Source: Chitinophaga pinensis
GTDB taxonomy: Bacteria; Bacteroidota; Bacteroidia; UKL13-3
Length of the DNA: 59,333 nucleotides
Assembly: GCA_945861965.1 (NCBI GenBank)
Contig: CAMAWM010000013.1
Location: 1 to 59,333, forward strand
Direction: 5' to 3'
In this document: in pieces, positions 1 through 9,360 of the stretch
How the letters are laid out: the number at the start of each line of letters is the position of its first letter
Numbering within the stretch: position 1 is the stretch's first letter
Translations under genes and position numbers: made by a program
Notes under the pieces: model-generated
The model's database searches: none
What the model was told of the DNA's origin: nothing
What the model saw: the letters and a program-made list of their open reading frames with translations, nothing else

Positions 1-1644
1 GTACGCAGCGATACCTTTATGATTCCTAACAACCAAACCATAGGAAACACACGCCTGCGTTTAGCTATAGACATAGGAAACTCGACCTTAAATCCAGTAA
101 GTGCCACCTTGGGAATGTTCAAAGACTTTACCTTGTATTTCCCTAGAGATACAATCAAACCATCAATTATGTTAAACGGTTCTGCCGGTTTGAGCACTGA
201 AATACACAAAGCATTTAATGATCCAGGAGTTACAGCATTTGACAATTGGGAAGGCGATATCAGTTCTAAATACGAAAGAATTGGAACAGTTGATACTTCT
301 ACAGTTGGACCAAATAATTTGAAATACATTGTTAGAGATTTGTATGGAAATGTTTCAGATACATTGTATCGTACAGTATTTGTTGAACTTAATCAAACAG
401 GTCCTAGCTTAACATTAACTGGTGCATCTATTATTCTTCACGAAGTAAATACAGCATTTACCGAACCAGGATATGTAGCTAAAGACAATGTTGGAAACGA
501 TATAACAAATAATGTAGTTGTAATTTCTACACTCAATGTAAGCAGAATTGGAAACTATTCTATAACATATACTATTACAGATGCATTTGGATATTTCAGA
601 ATATTGACTCGTATTATTCAAGTTCGCGATCGTACAGCACCAGTTATAGCTTCAATCAGTAGCAATCCTTACAAACACCAAGTGCGTAATTCATTTGATC
701 CACTTAGTGTTGTAACTGTAGGAGATAATTACGATACAAAACCAGTAATTAGTTATGTTGGTGTAATTGATGTAAACAATGTAGGTAGTTACTTTATACG
801 CTATAGTGCAACTGATTCATCTGGAAACAAATCTTCAGACTATTTATTAGAAGTACAAGTAAACGATATCATAGCTCCAACAGTTCAATTGAATGGAAGT
901 CCGAATGACAAAGTAGAAGTATTTAACAACTACGTTGATCCATGGGTACAAGTTAATGATAATTACTGGCCTAAGAATTCAATTCAAGTAATAAGAAAAG
1001 GTACAATAGATGTAAGTAAACTTGGAAGATATACTTTATGGTATGTTGCAACAGACGGATCAGGTAATATGGATAGTATTAGTCGTCAGGTAGAAGTTGT
1101 AAAAACTAGCTTACCAGTGATTAGACTTTTAGGTCAAAATCCATTGAACATAAGACGTTTTTGTGATTATTCAGAACCAGGTGTTAGAATTGAAGACGCA
1201 TATTATGTTGACACTTTAAATTCTGCAATACGCAACTTGTTAGTAATTGATGCAAGCAACGTACGTAACGATATCCCTGGAATTTATTATGTAACATATA
1301 ATCTTACTGATCCACTAGGCAATAAAGCAGCTACAGTACAACGTAGTGTAAATGTGAGTAGTGTATTTTGTAACACAAGTGTTGCAGATGTGTTTGATGA
1401 AAACTTCAATGTATTCCCTAGCCCAAGTACAGGGTTGGTATATATTGATATCAAATCAAATGTAAAAGTGGCAAGTATTAAAGTGTATAATATTTTAGGA
1501 GAAGAAGTGAAAAACTTTGACGGAAAATCAATCTCTCAAAATAAAGCAACATTGGATTTAAGCCAACTTTCATCTGGAATTTATCACATTCGCATTAGCT
1601 CAAACGATAAAGAGTTTAGCAGAGCTGTGGTAATTAGCAAATAA
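1..1644 (+). CDS. T9SS-sorted secreted protein with five DUF5011-type Ig-like repeats (5' end outside window)
   Basis: The reading frame is open from the first base, so the start lies upstream; the ATG at 19 is internal. The first ~45 residues resemble the end of a GEVED-type domain. Five Ig-like repeats of the DUF5011/HYR type follow, at about nt 160-400, 403-630, 634-870, 871-1100 and 1102-1370, each with a DPG or EPG turn, a DN/DA motif and an ITY/IRYxATDxxGN strand. The last ~80 residues are a type A T9SS sorting domain (FPSPSTG, VYNILGEEV, LSSGIYHIRI, final K). Such proteins cross the outer membrane through T9SS and are anchored to the cell surface or released. The repeats are probably a stalk or adhesive spacer; the missing N-terminus may carry the active domain. 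A strong terminator follows, so it is not co-transcribed with glnN. Confidence 0.88.
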   Translation, partial: VRSDTFMIPNNQTIGNTRLRLAIDIGNSTLNPVSATLGMFKDFTLYFPRDTIKPSIMLNGSAGLSTEIHKAFNDPGVTAFDNWEGDISSKYERIGTVDTSTVGPNNLKYIVRDLYGNVSDTLYRTVFVELNQTGPSLTLTGASIILHEVNTAFTEPGYVAKDNVGNDITNNVVVISTLNVSRIGNYSITYTITDAFGYFRILTRIIQVRDRTAPVIASISSNPYKHQVRNSFDPLSVVTVGDNYDTKPVISYVGVIDVNNVGSYFIRYSATDSSGNKSSDYLLEVQVNDIIAPTVQLNGSPNDKVEVFNNYVDPWVQVNDNYWPKNSIQVIRKGTIDVSKLGRYTLWYVATDGSGNMDSISRQVEVVKTSLPVIRLLGQNPLNIRRFCDYSEPGVRIEDAYYVDTLNSAIRNLLVIDASNVRNDIPGIYYVTYNLTDPLGNKAATVQRSVNVSSVFCNTSVADVFDENFNVFPSPSTGLVYIDIKSNVKVASIKVYNILGEEVKNFDGKSISQNKATLDLSQLSSGIYHIRISSNDKEFSRAVVISK

Positions 1645-1670
1645 TAAAATTTAAGAAACAATAAATAAAA

Positions 1671-1700
1671 AACGCTTCAACCTCGGTTGGAGCGTTTTTT
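1671..1700 (+). terminator. Rho-independent terminator after the T9SS cargo gene
   Basis: A 12 bp stem (arms 1671-1682 and 1685-1696, one G-T pair) with a 2-nt apex is followed by a run of T. It lies 26 bp after the TAA stop. Confidence 0.85.
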
Positions 1701-1820
1701 ATTTATACACTTTCAGCTAAAAATTTGAAGAAAAAATATCTTGATAAATTGTTGAACAAAATCAATGTATTATCTTATTGCTTCGTTAATTTCGCATACT
1801 TAAAATTCCTAATTTAACAT

Positions 1821-4004
1821 ATGTCAACTTTGCGATTTCAAGCACTGCAAACTGCACTGAGCAGAAATACAGTAAATGTTTCTAGACCATCCGAAAAAAT
1901 ATCGGATTATTATAACACCAATGTGTTTACTGATAAAGCGATGAAACATTTTCTGAGCAAAGATGCCTACTCAGCGGTTAGTAAAGCTGCAAAAGCGGGT
2001 GAAAAAATTGACCGTATTGTAGCCAAACAAGTTGCAGAGGGAATGAAAAACTGGGCTATGTCAAAATGCGCTACGCATTACACACATTGGTTTCAACCAT
2101 TAACAGGCGCAACGGCAGAAAAACACGATTCGTTTTTTGAACCAACAGAAGATGGTGGAAGCATTGAAAATTTTTCGGGAAATGCATTGGTACAACAAGA
2201 ACCAGACGCATCGAGTTTTCCAAGTGGCGGCATAAGAAATACTTTTGAAGCTCGTGGTTATACTGCGTGGGATCCATCATCGCCAGCATTTATAATGGAA
2301 GGTAGCAATGGAAAAACGCTTTGTATTCCAACGATTTTTGTAAGCTATACAGGTGAGGCATTAGATTATAAAGCACCTTTGTTAAAGGCACTTCATGCTG
2401 TTGAGAGTGCTGTTGTAAATGTGTGCTCTTCCTTTTTTGATAAAAACATAAAAAAGGCGTATGCTAGTTTGGGTATTGAGCAGGAATATTTTTTGGTTGA
2501 CGAAGCAATGTATTATGCTCGTCCTGATTTGATGCTTACCGGAAGAACTCTTTTAGGACACGCACCTGAGAAAGGCCAACAGTTGGACGATCATTATTTC
2601 GGATCTATTCCGCCACGTGTGTATGATTTTATGATTGATTTTGAAACCGAAGCCTACAAATTAGGAATCCCATTAAAAACACGACACAACGAAGTTGCGC
2701 CAGGGCAATTTGAATGTGCTCCAAATTTTGAAGAAGTGAATTTAGCAATTGATCACAACCAATTGTTAATGGATTTGATGGAAAAAGTTGGGCAACGACA
2801 TGGATTGAAAGTTTTGTTGCACGAAAAACCATTTGCAGGAATTAACGGTAGTGGCAAACACAACAACTGGAGTTTGAATACAAATACGGGAGTTAATTTA
2901 TTGTCGCCAAGCAAAACGCCAGAAACTAATTTGCAGTTTCTTACAATTTTTGTGAATGTTATAAAAGCTGTTCACGACAATGCTGATTTGTTGCGTGCAT
3001 CTATTGCTAGTGCGCCAAACGATCATAGATTGGGTGCTAACGAAGCTCCGCCTGCGATAATGTCTATCTTTATTGGATCTCAAATGACAAGTGTTTTAGA
3101 GAATATTTTAAACAATAAATCGGCAGCAAAAACAAAATCAAACACTTCAATTAATGTCGGAAAAATTCCGGATATTTTACTTGACAATACCGACAGAAAT
3201 AGAACTTCGCCTTTTGCATTTACCGGAAATAAATTTGAATACCGAGCAGTGGGTTCGTCAGCAAATTGTGCCAATGCAATGATAGTATTGAATGCTGTGA
3301 TTGCTGATCAGTTAGTTAAATTCAAAAGCGAAATTGATGCATTAATTAAAAAGGGAACTAAAAAAGAAAATGCAATTTTAGACACATTAAAAACATACTA
3401 TAAATCTTCGAAAAATATATTGTTTGAAGGAAATGGATACAGCGATGAGTGGGTAAAAGAGGCCGCCAAACGCGGATTGGGAAACATTAAAACAACGCCT
3501 GAAGCACTTAATGCATACCTAAGCAAAAAGTCGAAAAGTGTATTTATTTCAAACAATATTTTCAACGAAAAAGAATTGGAAGCTAGGTATGAAATAATGC
3601 AAGAATTGTATGTAAAAAAAATTGATATTGAAGCAAAAGTATTGGCTCAGCTTGCAACTTCGCATGTAATTCCGGCTGCTATTTCTTATCAAACCAGACT
3701 TGCCAAAAATGTAGCTAATTTAAAAGCGGCTGGCATGTCAAAGTCGGTTTATCAATCTCAGAAAAATGCAATTGAGAAAATATCTTCAAACATAAATAGC
3801 ATTAGCCAAACAGTAAATAAAATTATAGTAGAAACAGAAAAAGCACATCATGCTGGAAATACGCACAAATGCGCATTGGCATTTTGTCATAAAGTAAAAC
3901 CGCTGTTTGATGTTGTCAGAAAATCAAGCGACTCCTTAGAATTTATTATTGATGACGAAATGTGGCAGTTGCCAAAATACAGAGAAATGTTGTTTATAAA
4001 ATAG
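1821..4004 (+). CDS. glnN: Glutamine synthetase type III
   Basis: This enzyme makes glutamine from glutamate, ammonia and ATP in the cytoplasm and is the main ammonia-assimilating form in many Bacteroidota. At 727 residues it has the GSIII length, far longer than GSI (~470). The GSIII N-terminal region includes THWFQPLTG around residue 90. The catalytic core shows EQEYFLVD (~residue 220), HNEVAPGQFECAP (~290) and GSGKHNNWS (~343), which carry metal- and glutamate-binding residues. It opens with ATG at 1821 after a ~180 bp intergenic stretch and has no operon partner. A possible promoter element, TAATTTCG at 1787-1794, is a one-base variant of the Bacteroidota -7 box. No frameshift or missing motif is visible. 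Confidence 0.97.
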   Translation: MSTLRFQALQTALSRNTVNVSRPSEKISDYYNTNVFTDKAMKHFLSKDAYSAVSKAAKAGEKIDRIVAKQVAEGMKNWAMSKCATHYTHWFQPLTGATAEKHDSFFEPTEDGGSIENFSGNALVQQEPDASSFPSGGIRNTFEARGYTAWDPSSPAFIMEGSNGKTLCIPTIFVSYTGEALDYKAPLLKALHAVESAVVNVCSSFFDKNIKKAYASLGIEQEYFLVDEAMYYARPDLMLTGRTLLGHAPEKGQQLDDHYFGSIPPRVYDFMIDFETEAYKLGIPLKTRHNEVAPGQFECAPNFEEVNLAIDHNQLLMDLMEKVGQRHGLKVLLHEKPFAGINGSGKHNNWSLNTNTGVNLLSPSKTPETNLQFLTIFVNVIKAVHDNADLLRASIASAPNDHRLGANEAPPAIMSIFIGSQMTSVLENILNNKSAAKTKSNTSINVGKIPDILLDNTDRNRTSPFAFTGNKFEYRAVGSSANCANAMIVLNAVIADQLVKFKSEIDALIKKGTKKENAILDTLKTYYKSSKNILFEGNGYSDEWVKEAAKRGLGNIKTTPEALNAYLSKKSKSVFISNNIFNEKELEARYEIMQELYVKKIDIEAKVLAQLATSHVIPAAISYQTRLAKNVANLKAAGMSKSVYQSQKNAIEKISSNINSISQTVNKIIVETEKAHHAGNTHKCALAFCHKVKPLFDVVRKSSDSLEFIIDDEMWQLPKYREMLFIK

Positions 4005-4089
4005 TTTAATACAAGTGTAACTAAAGTACCAGCAAGCCAGAAATAGATACTTAACAAACAAATAAAAGCAGGGCATTAAAAATCAAAAA

Positions 4090-4911
4090 ATGAAATCAGA
4101 TAATGCAATAAAATTATTTGAAAATAGGCAGGTAAGAAGCCATTGGGATGAAAAAGAAGAGCAGTGGTATTTTTCTATTATTGATGTAGTTGAAGTATTA
4201 ACCAATAGTAGCAACCCAAGAGATTATTGGTTTAAAATGAAAGTAAGGGTAAAAACTGAAGTTGGACTTGAACTGTCGACAATTTGTCGACAGATGAAAA
4301 TGAAAGCTACAGATGAAAAAATGAGAGAAACAAATGTGACAGATGTAAAATCTTTGTTGAGAATTATTCAATCCATCCCTTCGCCAAAAGCCGAACCTTT
4401 TAAACAATGGTTGGCAAAAGTTGCTTATGAACGTATGCAAGAAATAGCCGATCCAAGTCAAGGAATTGATAGAGCAAGAGAAAATTGGCAATAATAAGGA
4501 AGAAGCGAAAAATAGATACAGCAACACATGACTGGCCAAGAAACCCGTAATAAGTTAACCGATTATTGGAAAGAAAGTGGCGTTAAAAAAGGGGAGGAAT
4601 TTGCATTGCTTACAAACATCATTCATCACGAATGAACAGGATTAACAGTAAAAAAGCACAAAGATTTAAAAGGGTTAAAGTCTCAAAACTTAAGAGACCA
4701 CATGAATGAAGCCGAACTTTCTACCCGACAAATAGCTGATAGTGAAAAAGCCAAAGGACTTATCGAAAATGCCAAAGCAAGTAAAAAAGGCGGCTCGGTT
4801 GCCAAAAATGCCCGAAAAGAATTAGAAACCAAAACAGGTAATTCAATCATAACAGGCGAGAATTTTTTAGCTCCAGCAAAAGAGAAAAACAAACTTGAAA
4901 AGGATAATTAA
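4090..4911 (+). pseudogene. Bro-N / DinD-like antirepressor-type protein, inactivated by four in-frame stops
   Basis: An intact 134-codon N-terminal part (4090-4494) carries a Bro-N-like domain (WYFSIIDVVEVL, then an RDYWFKMK stretch). The same frame continues with recognisable family sequence to the stop at 4909-4911: GRSEK, MTGQETRNKLTDYW, EFALLTNIIH, HKDLKGLKSQNLRDHM, ELSTRQIAD and a C-terminal GENFLAP. It is broken only by TAA at 4492, TAA at 4495, TAG at 4513 and TGA at 4633. From memory of relatives, 4513 and 4633 are tryptophan positions (RSEKW, HxEW), and about eight residues seem deleted before ELSTRQIA. No frameshift is needed, so decay looks recent. Relatives occur in phages and islands and include DinD-like proteins. 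The first 134 codons could still be made as a truncated protein. Confidence 0.8.
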
Positions 4912-4941
4912 GTACAAGCAAAACCAATCTTCCCACAATCA

Positions 4942-5040
4942 AACGGTATAATTTTTATTCATCGTCAAAAGAAAATGACAGAATTGTTAGGTATTGAATT
5001 ACCTGCTATTAGTAAACATTTCAGAGGATTTATTTTCAAT
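4942..5040 (+). pseudogene. Scrap of a RhuM-like (virulence RhuM family) gene
   Basis: The frame through the ATG at 4975 reads KKMTELLGIELPAISKHF. This resembles the N-terminal helix-turn-helix-like segment of RhuM-family proteins, where LFGVELPAISKHLKNI is typical. Sequence on either side does not continue the family. I read it as a remnant left by deletion, next to the Bro-N pseudogene, which comes from a similar phage or island gene pool. The match is short and made from memory, so confidence is low. Confidence 0.35.
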
Positions 5041-5176
5041 AAAAGTAGAAGCTTAAGCACTTTTTCCACACATTTTTTTATGAATTTTAAAAAAAAATCG
5101 CTTTCATTGCAATTCATACTTTAAAAAAGTATAAAATTGCGATAATAAGTTCTCATATTTCTATCTAAGTTTACCG

Positions 5177-7288
5177 ATGAAAAGATTTTACAATACACTA
5201 TTTACGTTCGCCTTAGGCGCAGGAATTCTATTGTTAACTTCAGGAATTCAAAAAGCCTCGATTACCGAAGCCGACAAAATGTTTTGCATGAAAGAATATG
5301 CAGCAGCCGGTGAGGTTTACAAAAAAGTTTATAGCAACACCAAAAGCAAGGAAATAAAAAACCGTGCATGTTTTTACACCGCTGAATGTTATCGACTTTC
5401 AAACGATTGGGCAAAAGCAGAAAGCTGGTATGCAAAATCAGTGAAAAGTGATCCCAAAAACTTAGAAGCACAGTATCGTTACATACAATGTTTGAAGTAT
5501 AGCGAAAAATATGTGGAGGCAATTACTGAATTCAACAACTACAAAAAAATGGGTGGAGATGACGCTCATGCCGAAATTGAAAATCAAGGCTCGATAAATG
5601 CTCAAACTTGGAAAAACACCAAGAACAGATATAGAATTGAAAACGTAAAAAGCATCAATACAAAGTGGAATGATTATGCGCCAATGTGGTTTAAAAAAGA
5701 CATGTTGGTATATAGCAGCGATAGGCTTGAAAGTGGCGTAAGAGGCAAAGATAAATACGAATGGTTCAACAATGGATTTTCAGATATTTACCAACTAACA
5801 TTAAAACTAAATAAAAAAGACAAAAGCATAATTGAAGGATACAGCAGTTCATCGTTGATTGACAAAAAAATAATAAATGGAAAATGGAACGATGGAGTTG
5901 TTTGTTTTGATGCAAAATCAACCACCATGTATTTTACAAAATGTAATTATGGTGAAAAGAATGATGGCAAAGGATCAAAATGTAGAATTTATGTAAGCAA
6001 AGTAAGCGGTACTGAATGGAGCGTTCCTGAACCATTGCCGTTTAGCACCGATACGTTTAATTGTGGCCATCCTTATTTGAGCAAAGATGGACAAACATTA
6101 TATTTTTCTTCAGACATGCCCGGAAGCAGAGCCAAAGCATCAAGTTCAAGCGATTGTCCAGATGTGCAAGCAGAACTTAGTCAGGATTTATGGATGGTAA
6201 CTTATAGTAAACGTGGCAACAAATGGGGCGATCCAGTTAATTTAGGCAATGTAATTAATAGCGATGGTGACGAAGTTTTTCCTTTTCAGCACGAAGATGG
6301 AACACTTTATTTTGCATCGGATGGTCATGTTGGAATGGGAGGTTTGGATTTATTTTATGCAAAAGGATCAGGCATCGATTGGAGCGATCCGATTAATATG
6401 AAATCGCCATTAAACTCAGGAGGCGATGATTTTTCTGTTATAGTTGCGAAAGATAAAGAGAGTGGATATTTTTCATCCAATAGATTAAACGGAAAAGGAG
6501 CGGATGACATTTACAGATTTACAATGGATCCACTTCGATTTACTTTGAGTGGAGTTGTTCGTAATTGTAAAACAGGCGAAACACTTACCAATGCATTAGT
6601 AACCATTACCAATAGCAGCGATACGGCAAAAGTGATTTTGAAAACCGATGCGGTGGGTTCGTATAAATTAACCATTCGTGCTAATACCGACTACGAATTA
6701 TTTGCTACAAAAGACGAAGACTATTTTGTGCCAAGTAAAACAATGTTTCAAACTACAAAAGGATTGACTAACTCGGCAGATTTGGTGCAAAATTTCGAAA
6801 TTTGTCTTTTGCCAATCGAAGAATTTATTCCTGTCGAAGGAATTTATTATGGATTGGATAGCGCAGATTTACGACCAATTTCAAGAGATATTTTAGATTC
6901 ACTTGCAAGCACGCTAAAACGATTTACAAAATTAAGAATTGAATTAGGATCACATACAGATTGCCGTGCAGATTCAATTTACAATATTCAACTTTCTCAA
7001 AGACGTGCGGACTCTGCAGTAGCTCGCTTGATTATGAATGGTATTGATTCTGCCAGAATAATTGCAGTTGGATACGGAGAAAATGCTTTGGCAGTGCCAA
7101 AATGTAAATGCGAATTACACGATTACGATAATAAAATATGTTCAGAAGCCGAGCATCAATTAAATCGTAGAACTACGGTTAGAATTTTAGATTTTAATTA
7201 CACACCTCCGAAACCTAAAGTAGCCGAACCAACAAGACCTGGAAGAAGACCAGGAAGACCTGGAAGCGAAAGGCCTAACCAAAGGTAA
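5177..7288 (+). CDS. PorE-like OmpA-family protein: TPR, PD40 propeller, carboxypeptidase-regulatory-like, OmpA C-terminal domain (copy 1)
   Basis: A 703-residue exported protein with an N-terminal hydrophobic signal (residues 5-25). A TPR-like helical region (~30-130) is followed by PD40/WD40-like propeller repeats (~150-455; GHPYLSKDGQTLYFSSD, DEVFPFQHEDGTLYFASDG). Next come a carboxypeptidase-regulatory-like beta-sandwich (~460-540) and an OmpA C-terminal peptidoglycan-binding domain (~555-680; ELGSHTDCRAD, SQRRADSAV, NRRTTVRI). This is the layout of PorE, a T9SS component that links the machine to peptidoglycan. Which of the three copies here, if any, is the true PorE cannot be decided from sequence alone. 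The last ~30 residues form an unusual Arg/Pro/Gly tail (TRPGRRPGRPG). A terminator separates it from copy 2. Confidence 0.87.
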   Translation: MKRFYNTLFTFALGAGILLLTSGIQKASITEADKMFCMKEYAAAGEVYKKVYSNTKSKEIKNRACFYTAECYRLSNDWAKAESWYAKSVKSDPKNLEAQYRYIQCLKYSEKYVEAITEFNNYKKMGGDDAHAEIENQGSINAQTWKNTKNRYRIENVKSINTKWNDYAPMWFKKDMLVYSSDRLESGVRGKDKYEWFNNGFSDIYQLTLKLNKKDKSIIEGYSSSSLIDKKIINGKWNDGVVCFDAKSTTMYFTKCNYGEKNDGKGSKCRIYVSKVSGTEWSVPEPLPFSTDTFNCGHPYLSKDGQTLYFSSDMPGSRAKASSSSDCPDVQAELSQDLWMVTYSKRGNKWGDPVNLGNVINSDGDEVFPFQHEDGTLYFASDGHVGMGGLDLFYAKGSGIDWSDPINMKSPLNSGGDDFSVIVAKDKESGYFSSNRLNGKGADDIYRFTMDPLRFTLSGVVRNCKTGETLTNALVTITNSSDTAKVILKTDAVGSYKLTIRANTDYELFATKDEDYFVPSKTMFQTTKGLTNSADLVQNFEICLLPIEEFIPVEGIYYGLDSADLRPISRDILDSLASTLKRFTKLRIELGSHTDCRADSIYNIQLSQRRADSAVARLIMNGIDSARIIAVGYGENALAVPKCKCELHDYDNKICSEAEHQLNRRTTVRILDFNYTPPKPKVAEPTRPGRRPGRPGSERPNQR

Positions 7289-7310
7289 GTAAGGTTTATA
7301 GTTTTTTGAA

Positions 7311-7345
7311 AAAGCATCTGGCATTATTGACAGATGCTTTTTTTA
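7311..7345 (+). terminator. Rho-independent terminator between the two tandem PorE-like genes
   Basis: A perfect 10 bp stem (arms 7311-7320 and 7331-7340) with a 10-nt loop is followed by a T run. It lies 22 bp after the copy 1 stop, so copy 2 probably has its own promoter or depends on readthrough. Confidence 0.85.
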
Positions 7346-7386
7346 TGTTTGAATAAATTAAATTGCGACTAATATTTTTTCAGAGA

Positions 7387-9351
7387 ATGAAACTAAAACT
7401 ACTATTCTTTTCGTGTTTTTTTTATTTTGTAGTTAATGCACAGATTGATGTCAGCCCATTTCAATTTGAAATAGACAGAGCGTATCAAGCATTTTCAGGC
7501 AAAAAATACAATACCGCTGCAACGCTTTACCGAAAAATATATACCAAAGAAAAAGACCCTGAACGAAAACAAAAAATACTTTTTATGATAGCAGAAAGTT
7601 ATCGATTGAGCAATAATTTGAATCAAGCGATGAGATGGTATCATGATCTTGTAAATTCAAAATATCCTGACCCCAAAGTGCTTTTCAGTTACGCTCAATT
7701 ATTAAAAAACTTTGAAAAATATGACGAAGCAGCAAAACAATTTTTTGATTATACTTTTGAAATCCCCGAAGACGAAAAAGGGAAAATAGCCCAACAATCA
7801 TGCGCAACTGCGTTGGAATGGAAATCAAATCCACTTAAATTTATAATTAATAATGTTAAAGAAATAAATACCGAGTTTAGCGATTACTCTCCATTCATTG
7901 TAAATTCAAGCAATGCCGATTCAAAAGGAAAATTAATTTGGACATCGTGCCGAAGAGAAACACAAGGAACAGAAATTTACGAATGGACAGGACAAAAATA
8001 TTCCGATTTATTTGAATCGGATTTGAAGCTGAACAATACATTTGGAAAAATCTCAAACATAAAAGGTGGCATTAATACAAATTATAACGATGGCGTTGCT
8101 TGGATGGATTCATTAGGAACAACATTTTATTTTACACAATGCAACAATGCAGAAAGAACTGGACCAAAATGTAAAATATTGGTGAGCTACAAACAGAATA
8201 ATATTTGGTCTGCTGCTCAAGCTTTGTCGTTTAATTCTGATTCATTCAGTTGCGGTCATCCTGCGCTTACTTCTGATGGAAAGAAAATTTTCTTTGCAAG
8301 CGATATGCCCGGTGGATTTGGCGAAAAAGACATTTATTTTTCTAATTACGATGAAGTGAAAGCAACTTGGGGAACACCAGTAAATTTGGGCGCAAACGTA
8401 AATACGGATGAAGACGATATGTTTCCATTTGTAGATGAAAATAATGTAATTTATTATTCCTCAGCCAATAACTTTGGTATGGGAGGTTTGGATATTTATA
8501 AAACTAAAGATTCATCAAATACATTTAAGAAATCAGAAAATTTACGCTATCCGATTAACTCTGGTGCCGATGATTTTGGAATTAGTTTTTTGCCTACTTG
8601 GCAACGAAAAGAAAATTCGTCCATCGGATATTTTTCATCGAATAGAATTGATGGTAAAGGAGACGATGATATTTATAGTATCTCGATAAAACCATTTGTT
8701 TTTGAATTAAAAGGACTTGCAATTAACAGAGAAAATAATTTGCCATTGACTTCAGCCATTGTTACTTTAACTGACAATTTCGGGAAGAAATATATTAATG
8801 TAAAAACAAACGACAAAGGCGAGTTTGCTACAGAAATCGAACTAAATATTGTTGCAAATTTATTAGCTAGCAAAGAAAAATATTTTTCAAGTACACCAAT
8901 TAATATTTCAACTTTAGATTTGAAACAAGATTCAATACTCGAGGTAGTTCTTTATCTCGATCCATTGCCAGCAAGAGAAGTTGATTTTACATTAAATGGC
9001 ATTCTATACGATTTGGATAAATTTGATTTGCGTACAGAATCAAAAAATGTTTTGGATTCTGTAAGCATACTTTTAAAATCAAACCCAACTTTGGTAATTG
9101 AAATTGGTTCGCATACTGATAGTCGCGCACCTTCGGAATATAATTTTACGCTTTCTAAAAAACGTGCACAAGTTTGCGTTGATTATTTACTTCTGAAAGG
9201 AATTGCAAAAGACCGACTTGTTGCTATTGGTTATGGCGAAACAAAATTACGAAACGATTGCAGCGATGGTTTAGATTGCCAAGAAGAAGAACATCAAAAA
9301 AATCGCAGAACAACTTTCAGGGTTTTAAGAACGGATTATAAGATAAAATAA
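7387..9351 (+). CDS. PorE-like OmpA-family protein, TPR/PD40/OmpA (copy 2)
   Basis: I take the ATG at 7387 as start: it gives a clean signal peptide (MKLKLLFFSCFFYFVVNA before QID). The upstream in-frame TTG at 7363 would add eight residues ahead of it. The 654-residue protein repeats the copy 1 layout: TPR-like region (~20-125), PD40 repeats (GHPALTSDGKKIFFASDMPGG; DDMFPFVDENNVIYYSS), carboxypeptidase-regulatory-like domain (~450-515) and OmpA C-terminal domain (EIGSHTDSRAP, KNRRTTFRV). It lacks copy 1's Arg/Pro tail. The shared layout and adjacency suggest tandem duplication followed by divergence. Predicted role: periplasmic or outer-membrane-associated peptidoglycan anchor, likely linked to T9SS. 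It converges with bshB1, with only 9 bp between the stops. Confidence 0.86.
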   Translation: MKLKLLFFSCFFYFVVNAQIDVSPFQFEIDRAYQAFSGKKYNTAATLYRKIYTKEKDPERKQKILFMIAESYRLSNNLNQAMRWYHDLVNSKYPDPKVLFSYAQLLKNFEKYDEAAKQFFDYTFEIPEDEKGKIAQQSCATALEWKSNPLKFIINNVKEINTEFSDYSPFIVNSSNADSKGKLIWTSCRRETQGTEIYEWTGQKYSDLFESDLKLNNTFGKISNIKGGINTNYNDGVAWMDSLGTTFYFTQCNNAERTGPKCKILVSYKQNNIWSAAQALSFNSDSFSCGHPALTSDGKKIFFASDMPGGFGEKDIYFSNYDEVKATWGTPVNLGANVNTDEDDMFPFVDENNVIYYSSANNFGMGGLDIYKTKDSSNTFKKSENLRYPINSGADDFGISFLPTWQRKENSSIGYFSSNRIDGKGDDDIYSISIKPFVFELKGLAINRENNLPLTSAIVTLTDNFGKKYINVKTNDKGEFATEIELNIVANLLASKEKYFSSTPINISTLDLKQDSILEVVLYLDPLPAREVDFTLNGILYDLDKFDLRTESKNVLDSVSILLKSNPTLVIEIGSHTDSRAPSEYNFTLSKKRAQVCVDYLLLKGIAKDRLVAIGYGETKLRNDCSDGLDCQEEEHQKNRRTTFRVLRTDYKIK

Positions 9352-9360
9352 AAATCTCGA

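Noticed and set aside
4198-4539. 113-codon minus-strand frame across the Bro-N pseudogene
   Set aside because: It is Phe/Ser/Cys-rich antisense sequence without family features, and it is a shadow of the pseudogene.
4492-4635. Stop-codon recoding or readthrough in the Bro-N gene
   Set aside because: All three stop codons occur, two of them back to back, and all other genes in the window use them as normal stops. Decay is simpler.
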